Shown one piece after another: positions 49,601-58,343 of a DNA stretch of 64,000 nt. Numbering within the stretch: the stretch's first letter is position 1; every line of letters begins with the position of its first letter. The notes under the pieces were generated by a model. It had not been told where the DNA came from and did not search any database. It was given only the letters and a program-made list of their open reading frames with translations. The DNA lies in assembly GCF_049243985.1 (NCBI RefSeq), contig NC_135381.1, positions 19,207,345 to 19,271,344 of the forward strand. Direction: 5' to 3'. This stretch comes from Paroedura picta (taxonomy: Eukaryota > Chordata > Lepidosauria > Squamata > Gekkonidae). Position numbers and translations under genes: made by a program.

Positions 49601-50622
49601 TAAATGGAGGAGAATTACCAAAGGTGCTTTGTGTCCCCATTGGGGAGAAGGGGAAGTGTATGAGCAAAGTCAAGGAGAACTAGCAACCTGGCACTTGTGT
49701 TCCTTGGGACTGTAAGAAGTTCTCAGATCCTGTGACAGGAGCTGAGGGGTTTGCCATCTCAGGGCTAGCTGGAGAGGGGATCTTCTGCAGGCCAAGCAGA
49801 TAGCTGCTCTCCCACTGAGCCCTGCCTCTCCCCAGGCACTAGGCAGGGAACTTGCCAGAGATACACCAGCATCACACACTGCTTTCCACAGCTTCCCAGC
49901 AGGACATCCCCAACTGTCTCACCTGCATATGCCAGAAGAAGCGATAAAAGGAGCAGAAGGATCCCGAGCGCAGTGCTGGGAATCCGAGCGGAGGGCCCCG
50001 CCGAGCTGTAGAAATGGACCGCCAGCAGCAGAGACCCTGGAAGGGAGAGAGGAGACGCGAATCGACGGGAGGGCCCCCTGCAATGCCTTTCCGCGGTTGC
50101 CCTACTGAAGAGGAAAAGGGAAACCGGCAAGAAAGCAAGCGATGGCGGGTCGGGAGGGGGGACGCGAGGTGCGCAAAGCCGAGGGGGAACCGCCGGGGGA
50201 GAGACGGCCCACGAAGAGCCGCGGGAGGGCCTGGCTGAGCGGCCAGCTGAGGAAGGGCGGAGGGAAAGCGGCTGAGCAACGGCCCGCAAAGGCGAGGCGG
50301 CGCGTGACGAGCTGTGCCCGGGATCTCTGCGCCCTCCGACGGGCCATAGGATCGCGACTCGGGCCGCGGGCGTGCAGAGCGCCGAAGAGGCGCCCGGCGA
50401 CAAACAGGCGCCCAGACGGCGGCGCTGCTCCGCGACGACTCGCAGCCGGCAGAGGAGCCTCCCGCAGCTGAGCCCCCGCAGCGAGACCGCCAAGGGCATC
50501 TGCCGGCGCGTCTCCCGGCCTCTATCCCCGGAGTCGGCGGGGAAGCGAGTTGGCAGGAGCTGAGCGCGCTTCTTACCGGCTGCAATGGCCACGAGCCCGA
50601 CGGCGCGGTGCAGGGACTCCAT
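43601..50622 (-). CDS. Gene B: paralogous AceTr x3 - YrdC fusion with a degenerate YrdC site
   Basis: Exons 50622-50577, 50036-49923, 48988-47300, 46657-46558, 46122-45974, 45831-45719, 45136-45047 and 43867-43601 splice with agreeing phases to about 855 residues. Membrane units lie at about 7-200 (AVGLVAIAAG, then ARKSCQKASLF), 208-405 (NDLTAFSLILNML, GIYQLGASIFSYRSLDALA) and 412-600 (ALGYACSVLASF, LLKLLCGCVAFSRGKTLES). These align with the three AceTr-like units of gene A. The YrdC part reads CGIPTDTVYVLAAACC, DRPMSLWIS, SIAIRIPD, VTSANPTGEAD, DGPSPENVASTVVDC. Unlike gene A it has no lysine two before the arginine of DRP and lacks the next few residues including EKP. One donor, GTCAGA at 45973, is weak. 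The last exon reads through a possible donor (CCCAG|GTCAGC) to a novel tail, so the C-terminus is uncertain. Enzymatic activity is doubtful; a binding or regulatory role is possible. Confidence 0.82.
44030..44215 (+). repeat. tRNA-derived SINE fragment
   Basis: GTCTGTGGCTCAGCATG head and box B AGGTTCAATTCCTGGC. It is followed by the CTGGGAAAGACTGCTCTTTCC body, a lizard SINE type also seen in part at 46925-47010 and 62578-62720. Confidence 0.55.
44794..44887. mobile_element. Foldback hAT-type MITE, diverged copy 9, in an intron of gene B
   Basis: CAGGGGTGTCCAAACTCCAGATG left arm and a decayed right arm ending GGCCACTCTG. The 8-bp flanks TTCTAGAT and TTCTAGGT form a near-perfect target duplication. 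Confidence 0.75.
48989..49922. repeat. Intron 2 of gene B with a SINE
   Basis: 49316-49590 (+) is the tRNA-SINE family seen at 5951: GGTGTAGTGGTTGGGAGCAC, TGATTCCATGCTCC, CTCTCAGCCTCACC, TTATAAAAACCAACTCTGC. The rest of the intron shows nothing notable. Confidence 0.8.
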
Positions 50623-50720
50623 CGTCCGGCCGAAGCGCTCCCAGAGCGGTGCTTTATAGTCTTTCCGCCTCGCTCCTCCCCGGCCTGACCAGCGGTGGTG
50701 GGGCTGAACCTGGGCCCGGC
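49985..50720. promoter_or_regulatory. CpG-rich island with TATA box over exons 1-2 of gene B
   Basis: The only strongly GC- and CpG-rich stretch in the window. It spans exon 2, intron 1, exon 1 and the upstream flank of gene B. On the minus strand TATAAA lies at 50653-50658, about 30 bases ahead of the ATG at 50622. That places the transcription start almost at the start codon and implies a very short 5' UTR. Several long open frames in the island are base-composition artefacts. Confidence 0.7.
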
Positions 50721-50857
50721 GTCACCGGCTTCCTCGCTCTCCCTTCCTTCCCTCTACCACTCCGTCCTCCTTCAAGAGACAGAGGAGAGGTGCCTTTATT
50801 TTCACCCTTGCGCGGAAAACCTGGATCAAGGTAAGGTTTTTAAAGACCCCATTCCGC

Positions 50858-50972
50858 ACACATAGGATAATGCACTTTCAGTGTGCTTTGGCAGCTGGAT
50901 TTTCCTGTGCAAAACAGGAAAATCTACTTCTAAAGTGCATTGAATGTGCATTATCTATTGTGTGCAGAATTG
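50858..50972. mobile_element. Short inverted-repeat element
   Basis: ATTCCGCACACATAGGATAA at the left pairs with TTATCTATTGTGTGCAGAAT at the right, and GTGCATT words pair inside. It is a hairpin-forming MITE-like element with no coding content. Confidence 0.65.
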
Positions 50973-51812
50973 GCACAGAACCTCTTGATAGTAGCACACA
51001 CACACACAGCCAATTCAGGGACAACCAAACCTCAGAGGCCAGCTACAGGCAGGGGCACCTGAATACTCCCCAACCTTTTGGAGGGGCATACAGGCCTACC
51101 TTCTCTACCCCCAGCCTCTCTAGAAACCCTCTGAACACATGTATGATTTCTTTGGGCTATTCCTCAATCACTCTTGAATTAAAAAGCGCTCTCCAAGAGA
51201 ACAATCAGGCTTTTTGCAAAGACTCGCTGCAATCTTTAACTCAATGTCAATGGAAAATTAAAACAAATATTGATGTCCAGTGATGCTCAAGGTCAGTACA
51301 TTCTCTGTGGTGAACCCCGGCAACCCATGTGCTGCTGCTTCCACATCTTCAAGGACAGTCCACACACATGTGCTACAGCAGTCCAAGTCAGAAGTTTCTG
51401 GGCCCAAGCAGGCCACAAATTCCAGGCTCAATCCAGGACCACTCTCAGATCCAATAATAGGTGATGTGAGACCTGAGACTAGGAGAACCACTGGCAGCTT
51501 CATTCCTTAGTGCTGGGGTTTCACAAAACCATGGAAGGGTTTTGCGGATCATGTGAGAGTTAATTATTTGTATATTTTTAATGTAAAAAAAATTATCAGG
51601 TGATATGGCCATATATTTCTGTGACATGACTTCTGGTGACATGACTTCCAGGAGCGTGGCAGGAAGGTGTGGCCTGCTGACCATTTCTGGGGAAGGTTAC
51701 AAGAAGCATGCCTCTGACTTGCCACTGTTGGAGGACAAATTCAGGCAAGGCCCACATGCCTTGTTTATGGACATCATGCCTTTCCCCATGAGGTTCCTAT
51801 TAGCGTCTAGCC

Positions 51813-51954
51813 CAGGGGTACTCAAACTGCGGCCCTCCATATGTCCATGGACGACAATTCCCAGAAGCCCCTGCCAGCATTCACATTCGCTGGCAGGGGC
51901 TTCTGGGAATTGTAGTCCATGGACATCTGGAGGGCCGCAGTTTGACTACCCCTG
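51813..51954. mobile_element. Foldback hAT-type MITE, copy 5
   Basis: A palindrome of about 142 bp with a perfect 8-bp target duplication, GTCTAGCC, on both sides. Confidence 0.93.
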
Positions 51955-52695
51955 GTCTAGCCGGTCACCTTGGGAAACAGGATACTGAAGTGATAATGGA
52001 TCAAACACATGCACAAATCCAGCTCAATTTCAACTACAAGAAAAGCCATCTCAACATAGCATGGACACATAAACCCCAAAGACATGCCTCTGTGGACAGC
52101 AAACAAGCACTCTGTTAATTGTCATTGCCATCCTGGGAAGAAAACAATGGGGAAACCCATTGACACTTCAGGGGCACACTGCTCCAAAACCATGAAAAGC
52201 TTTTCATTCAACCCCCAAAGTACGGTGTGCAAAATACATATTTCATTGGCTGAGGAGGGGTGCATACGGAAGGTTTGTTTATAGTCCACACTGGTTGGTC
52301 ACACACACTCCCTTTCCACTGAATGTCCAGTTGTTCTAGATTAGAAGCTGTATGTTTTATTTTTTCTTGGAATCTTTATTGGTAGAAGAATGAAGGAAAA
52401 TGTTGGGAAATGTTGCCATTTTCCAACAATTCTTCTCCCTCTGTGCTTAGAAATAAATTTTAAACTTTTTGGTTTTAAAAGAAATCCTCAGAAAAAAATC
52501 AACTCTTTTCATGAACCAAGTGCAAGTAGAATGCTATAGAATTTGTGAAATGTTAAAAGGAGAGTCTTGCAGAGACAAGAACAGTCCAGGGGCTCTTTGG
52601 GTATGAGGAGAACCACCACCCCCCGCCCCATAGACACCAACCTCTGTTAGATGGCTCAATATCAGACAGCCATCCAGGGCTCGAATGGCTTAATT

Positions 52696-52833
52696 CAGGG
52701 GTAGTCAAACTGCGGCCCTCCAGATGTCCATGGACTACAATTCCCAGGAGCCCCCTGCCAGCAAATGCTGGCAGGGGGCTCCTGGGAATTGTAGTCCATG
52801 GACATCTGGAGGGCCGCAGTTTGACTACCCCTG
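52696..52833. mobile_element. Foldback hAT-type MITE, copy 6
   Basis: 138 bp, nearly identical to copy 2 at 20499, with a full CAGGGGTAGTC..GACTACCCCTG palindrome. No clear 8-bp duplication flanks it. Confidence 0.88.
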
Positions 52834-53359
52834 GAATTCTTTGACAGCAGTAGCTCCAGAAGAGTCCTGTAGAAGCCTGAAAAGGAACACAAAGCAAGAC
52901 TCCTTGACAAAAGCAGATGGACCTTCAGTCTGACTGAATAAGACCTATGAGAATAATTTATTCTTCTTCCTTAGACAACAAGGCTACCCCGACTACCCAA
53001 GCAATCATCAGATGGAAGATCCCTTTTATTTTCAGACCAGATTCCTGTTATTTTTGGGGGAAGCCAAGGAAGCAGCATGGCCACACCAGAGCTCAAATTT
53101 CAGTTTGCACACCCACCACTCTCTGTAGAAAGGCAGGTCCTTGGGGGTTGCAAGTGACTATGAGGTGTAGCTGCTTGGTCACATTTCTTGGGGTGACCCT
53201 GGAAGGAGCCCAGACTCAAGCCAACAGCCCAGGCCCAGGCTCCAAGGTTTGAAAGAGGAACCATCAGCAGAAACCAGCTGGATGGCATGCAGAGTCCTGG
53301 CCTGCCTGCAGGGAATGGAAAACTTCCGGCTGGCAAATGCAATGCCCAGCCTCACCCTT

Positions 53360-53408
53360 GTGGGCGGAGGTTTTGCCTATAAAAGCCTCAAGGAAGCAGA
53401 AGCGTGCC
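53360..53408 (+). promoter_or_regulatory. Core promoter of the ES1-like gene
   Basis: A GC box (GTGGGCGGAG) at 53360-53369 is followed by TATAAAAG at 53378-53385. A start about 25-30 bases later leaves roughly 55 bases of 5' UTR before the ATG at 53466. The spacing is textbook for a TATA-driven gene. Confidence 0.7.
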
Positions 53409-53465
53409 AGACACCAGCTCAGCACCACGCTTCTGGCTGCCAAGATCTCCTCCCTGCTGCTGACC

Positions 53466-56400
53466 ATGGGCAAGAAAGTTGCTGTGGTCCTCTCGGGCTG
53501 CGGAGTGTTTGATGGTAGCGAAGTCCATGAGTCCTCAGCCGTCATGATACATCTCAGCAGGGAGGGGGCTCAGGTAAGACACCCCAGGCATGGTCGGGGC
53601 CAGTCCACACTATTTTGCTTCCAGTTCTTCAGCTGAAGGGCTCTGCTCATCTTGATGCCAGTGTCATCTTTTCTTGGCTAAGTATACCAGTGCCAGTTGC
53701 TTCACCGTCTCTCTCTTTTTCCTGGAACAGTTTCCATGATCTGTTTCCTCTTCGTAGCCCCCCTGCAACCCAGCCTTTCTCCTAGCAAAAGGAATCCTGC
53801 AGCGCTCTGCCAGCCTGCTCATAGGTGCACTTTCTTTAGCTGGACGAGACTTTAATCTGCTTTTACGCCTGTCCTGTATATCCTGCTAAAGCCAGGAAGT
53901 GGAGAAGGCAGAGTAGAGATCCTGCTCATGTGGAGAGCGGCTGACTGAAGGCCCTGCAAGAAAGCCAGGCAAGTAATGGGGGTTTGATCACACAGCTGTG
54001 ATGCCCCTCAGCCAAGCTTCCTGAGCTCTTTTGGGGACACACACATACACACAGAATTATTCCTTTGACTAACACGGTGGTGCGACTGATTTTTAGTAAA
54101 GAGAAGACTTGCGCACACTGTTTCTGTTTTAACCGTCTGAAGCCCTCCTTAGTGCATGTGTTGGGGGGGGTGGGGGTTAGATGGTCAGGGAACAAAGTCT
54201 ATTTGTAGTCAGTGGCTGGGTGCCAACGGGAGGGTGTGATCCCAAGCAAAGCGAAGACAAACTGGGTTTAGGACGTTTCATGAGCATTGACATGGTACTG
54301 TGGGAGGTCCAAAAGAAAAACAACTGAAGATGGCATGTACATTTGGGCCAACGCACACTTTTCATTCAAGTAAAAAAAGGCGGTTTAAACCTCATGGCTG
54401 CAAAAGCCTGGCCTCTCATGAGGATAGGGAAGGCAATGGACTGGGGACTAGACATGTCTGGTTTCCAAGAACAGCCAGATGCTTCAGGGAGCCCACATGC
54501 AAAATGTGAAAAGGGGCTGGTCCTTGGCAGCTTGAAGTCAGTGGTATACTGCTTTTGTAGAGAGACTATTTCCAGCTGTTCTAGATAATAGCCACTAATA
54601 GGCCCTTCTTCCATAAATCTGAATCTTTTCATTCATCCCAAATAGCAGTCATTCCAGTGGGGTGGCTATATTAGCGTGTTGCAGCAAAATTAGATTTAGG
54701 GGCACCTAAAAGACTAAGAAATTTTTATTCCTGCATTCATGCATGCAACGAGTATGGGTGGATCCTCAGTGGGTGAGAAAATAGCAGGGTCCTTGAAATG
54801 TAGACCACTCCCAAGTTATGCTACACCTAGTTTACATTTGTAATGGATGAAGAGTCCCAGGTGTTGCCAAGGTGGCTAATACTTGTAGTAAGAAATCCCA
54901 AGTCCCCCAAAACATTAGTGTTCAACAGGGAGCAGAAGAGGTTTCCTATGAATAAACTTACTTTGAATTGTGCAGCATGTCAGTGGTTTTCATCTGTGAT
55001 GGTTAAGAAGCTTCAAGTTTGCTGCATACTCATTTCTTACTCTGGACTGGACACCCAGACCAACACTACAGTTTCTGCGGTTTGACTGTTAGGGTGTTAC
55101 AGGCTACTTGGGGTCCCTCTTGTGGTATAAAAGAGTATCACTTTTGTTGTTGTTGTTATGTGCGAAGTCGTGTCCGACCCATCGCGACCCCATGGACAAT
55201 GATCCTCCAGGCCTTCCTGTCCTCTACCATTCCCCGGAGTCCATTTAAGTTTGCATGAGTATCACTAGAGTCAAATAAATGAGACTATTTTTGTTCTATC
55301 CATATAATGCAAATTGCAGGGAATTTTAATATAGTTTTTATGGGGGTTTATATTTGTGTTGTAAACTGCCACAGAGCTTTTTGGGAGTGGCAGTATAGAA
55401 GCTGAACTATAAATAAAATAAAAATAATAAAAATAATTTGCCATTTGATCCTGTAGAGAAAGAAGTTTAACTCTTCAATCACCACAAGGTTTTACTGTTC
55501 TGCCCCGGAATGCCATTAACACTTTAAAGGAGTAAACGGGTGTTTTAAACCCAGAACCCTTGTACAGTCATGGCAAAAGGTTCTATGCCTTTAGTGGGCA
55601 GAAATTGCCGCTTTCCTCATCATTGCAGCTCCAAGACGAAAAAAGCATCTCTGCTGGCTTCCTGCCTGCTCTGCTGTTATTAAAGGTCACGGAGACTCTG
55701 TGCAGAAACAAGGTTGCAGGAATTGTCAAAGCCCAGTCGACCAACCCGGCTTACTAGCAAAATGTCAAGATAAACATGATGGTGTTTTTTCCAGGTTGAA
55801 CTCTATGCTCCCAACATTGACCAAATGCATGTGGTAAACCACATTAACAGGCAGCCAACTGAGGAAACACGCAACGTCTTGGTCGAGAGTGCTAGGATCG
55901 CCAGAGGCAACATCAAAGATCTGGTCATGCTCAACGTGAAGGAACTAGATGCCCTCATCATTCCAGGTAGGAGGAGCCACCAGAGTTTACAGCAATAGGC
56001 CCTGCCCAAAAGCTGCAGAACTGAGCAGATGGCATCAGGCCCTCCTGGGTTTTCACATTCTCTTCCTAATCTGACATATCATTGCCATGACTAGCATCCT
56101 GCCTGAACCCTGTTTCCTATTCCTAGGTGGTTTTGGAGTGGCTAAAAACCTTTGCTCTTGGGCAGTGGATGGGAAGGACTGCACAGTCTCCAGACCTGTG
56201 GAAGAGACCATCAAGGCCTTCTGTTCAGACAAGAAGCCCATTGGTCTGTGCTGCATCTCTCCTGTGCTGGCAGCCAAAATTATCCCCGGCTGTGAGATCA
56301 CTGTTGGTCATGACGTAGAATGTGAGAAGTAGGTGCTACGGCTGGCTGGGGGTGGGAGATTGCGGGGAGCTCTGCTTCAACACTCTGCGGAGCCTGGCAT

Positions 56401-57137
56401 TCTGAGGTTTGTTTTGAAAAGCAAGGCTCTAGCTCAGGGGTAGTCAAACTGCGGCCCTCCAGATGTCCATGGACTACAATTCCCATGAGCCCCTGCCAGT
56501 GCCTAGTCAACTCTCAAACCAGAGAAGGAACTGTAGGGGGGGAGGGGTGCCAGCCCAAGGACAACAGTAGCTAGTCCAGGCAGAATTAAGAAAACCTGTT
56601 AATGAAACCCATTGTGAGAATATCTAGAACTGGCTCTAGAAAAGGGGGAAGCAGGTGGCCCAACACAATCCTCCTCAAATGAATTTTCTAAAGCTGTCCA
56701 AGTTAACCATGAGTAAGCATCAAGAGATGCTGTCTCTTCTTTACCAGAATTGGTCTCATCTCCATCTACCTCAGAAGCATGGTGTTTTTAAGATACAAGT
56801 CTAGCCCACAGAGCACCCTGATAACCACAGAAGAAAATGTTACCACCTTCCCTCAGCCTTGTTCAGATTTTCTGCAGGGGAGCCTGACCTCTGAAACCGA
56901 TCCAATAGAAAACTCTCCCTACCTTCTCATTTCTGCCTCCACAGGTGGCCCTACGCCAAGACTGCTGAAGCCCTGAAAGAGCTGGGCTGCAAACATGTGA
57001 ACAAAAATGTTGATGAGGTCCATGTGGACGCAAAGCACAAACTAGTGACAACAAGTGCTTTCATGTGCAATGCACCCATCCACACCATCTATGACGGCAT
57101 CGGAAAGATGGTCAAAGAAGTGCTAAATCTTGCTTGA
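53466..57137 (+). CDS. ES1/GATD3-like protein, DJ-1/PfpI-type glutamine amidotransferase-like fold
   Basis: Four exons, 53466-53573, 55795-55966, 56127-56328 and 56945-57137, join in phase to 224 residues. The peptide starts [22 protein letters not shown] and includes [49 protein letters not shown] with the conserved cysteine elbow, [19 protein letters not shown], and [22 protein letters not shown]. These follow human GATD3 (ES1 homologue) and bacterial ElbB along their length. Human GATD3 carries a mitochondrial presequence; here the ATG falls directly at the first beta strand, so this copy probably lacks one and may be cytosolic. Its enzymatic reaction is unknown; related DJ-1 folds act on glyoxals or proteins. 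The gene is divergent from gene B. A polyadenylation signal lies at 57363. No break or odd splice site is seen. Confidence 0.92.
54560..54860 (+). repeat. Dispersed repeat, copy 1, in intron 1 of the ES1-like gene
   Basis: Shares CCAGCTGTTCTAGAT, CCATAAATCTGAATC, ATTCCAGTGGGG(T/C)GGCTATATTA and GGCACCTAAAAGACTAAGAA with 59085-59350, in the same order and orientation. Confidence 0.7.
55140..55260 (-). repeat. BovB-related LINE/SINE 3' end
   Basis: Contains GTCGTGTCCGACCCATCGCG, CCCCATGGACAATG and CCTTCCTGTCC, the characteristic BovB 3' region shared with Sauria SINE tails. A (TTG)n stretch abuts it. Confidence 0.8.
56435..56500. mobile_element. Foldback hAT-type MITE, single-arm copy 7, in intron 3 of the ES1-like gene
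   Basis: Only the left arm (CAGGGGTAGTCAAACTG to CCCCTGCCAGTG) remains. The second arm is missing, so this copy cannot form the hairpin. Confidence 0.8.
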
Positions 57138-58140
57138 AGGCCAGAGGGGAAGCGGAGTGCTCTAAACAGGTCACACCCCTCCCTTGACCAATTCATGGAG
57201 AGGTCAGGTAGGACTAATTGGGATGAAAAAGGCATCTGCAGCCCATCCACAAAGAAGATGGATATCAAAACCATGGCTATATGTAAAGAGGGCTAGATGG
57301 TGGTTGTCACCTTGTGGAAGGCACGTTGGTGTATTTCCCCCCTGCCCACATACACCGCCCCCAATAAAACTGGAACTGTAGTAGACTGCCAGTCTCATGC
57401 TTATTTTGTGTGGAAGGGATAAGGTCTGGAGGACTGCAAAAATGAGTCAGGGCCCCAGGCCTGCAAGAACAACAAGTTCTACCTTGAAGGGCTGTTTTAA
57501 GGAAAGCAACTCTTTCCTTTCACCCACTCAGTAATGATGTGTGGGTAAGGACAAAGTTAATAACCAGTTTTGGGGTGGGGGAGGAGGCTTGGCCTGGCAG
57601 CATAGAATGCCTCTCTGTTCTGCCCATTGTTGGTTTTAAATAATGGGCATCTGCCTGGGATTTGGTTGTAGAGGAAGGAGAGGATGAAAGCCAACCACAA
57701 GCTCCTTTTGCTTCCAGGAAAGATGGAAACTCCCATTCTGTGAAGAGCAAGTGAGGCACACATGGTGGATTGGATCCAACCAGCTTTTTTTTCTCAGACT
57801 TTCTCAATTCCCCTCCTTCCCCCATCTCGCTTGGCAGGTCCCATGATCCCCAGTGTAAGCTTTTTCCAGCTCAGTGTGAAAACACAACAACTATCCCCAA
57901 TGAAACAACTTTGAAATGGTATAAAGCATTTAATGTGAATTGAGTGCATACTAGGAAGCTAAAAAAGCAACAGCCTTCCCTCCCTCTCACCAGTTGTGCT
58001 CTACCACCATCCCGCCTGTGAATACATTCTATAATTCCTGAATGGAAACCACCATCATCTCCATAGCACCTTGAAGAACACAGAAGGCTGGAGGGGAAAA
58101 GGGCAGAGCTTCATGTTCAAGAGACAGGAGAAATTCAACA
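57138..58140. other. Intergenic region between the convergent ES1-like and centrin genes
   Basis: It holds the 3' UTR of the ES1-like gene and presumably that of centrin. An ATTAAA variant signal lies on the minus strand near 57930. Nothing else was recognised. Confidence 0.6.
57363..57368 (+). terminator. Polyadenylation signal of the ES1-like gene
   Basis: AATAAA about 225 bases after the stop codon. Confidence 0.7.
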
Positions 58141-58288
58141 TTAATTGTCAACTCTCTTCAGTATCCTAAGAAACTCCTGCTCATTCACCTCTCCATCTCC
58201 ATCCACATCGGCTTCATCAATCATTTCCTGCAGGACAGAAAAGGAGTCAGTCTGTAGCCTTGCTGCTTGCAGAGAATACAACTATAGC

Positions 58289-58343
<55 letters not shown>

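Larger units (their letters stand above)
50721..53359. other. Bidirectional intergenic region between gene B and the ES1-like gene
   Basis: About 2.8 kb separates the two divergent start codons. It holds a small inverted-repeat element (50858-50972) and two foldback hAT MITEs (51813-51954, 52696-52833). No coding exon was seen. Confidence 0.6.

Noticed and set aside
49765-50622. Long minus-strand frames of 237 and 285 codons
   Set aside because: They arise from the GC-rich island. Only the short pieces 50622-50577 and 50036-49923 fit the gene B splice structure.
58145-58342. Frame with a Cys-Val repeat tail
   Set aside because: Translation of the (GT)n microsatellite and antisense of the last centrin exon.
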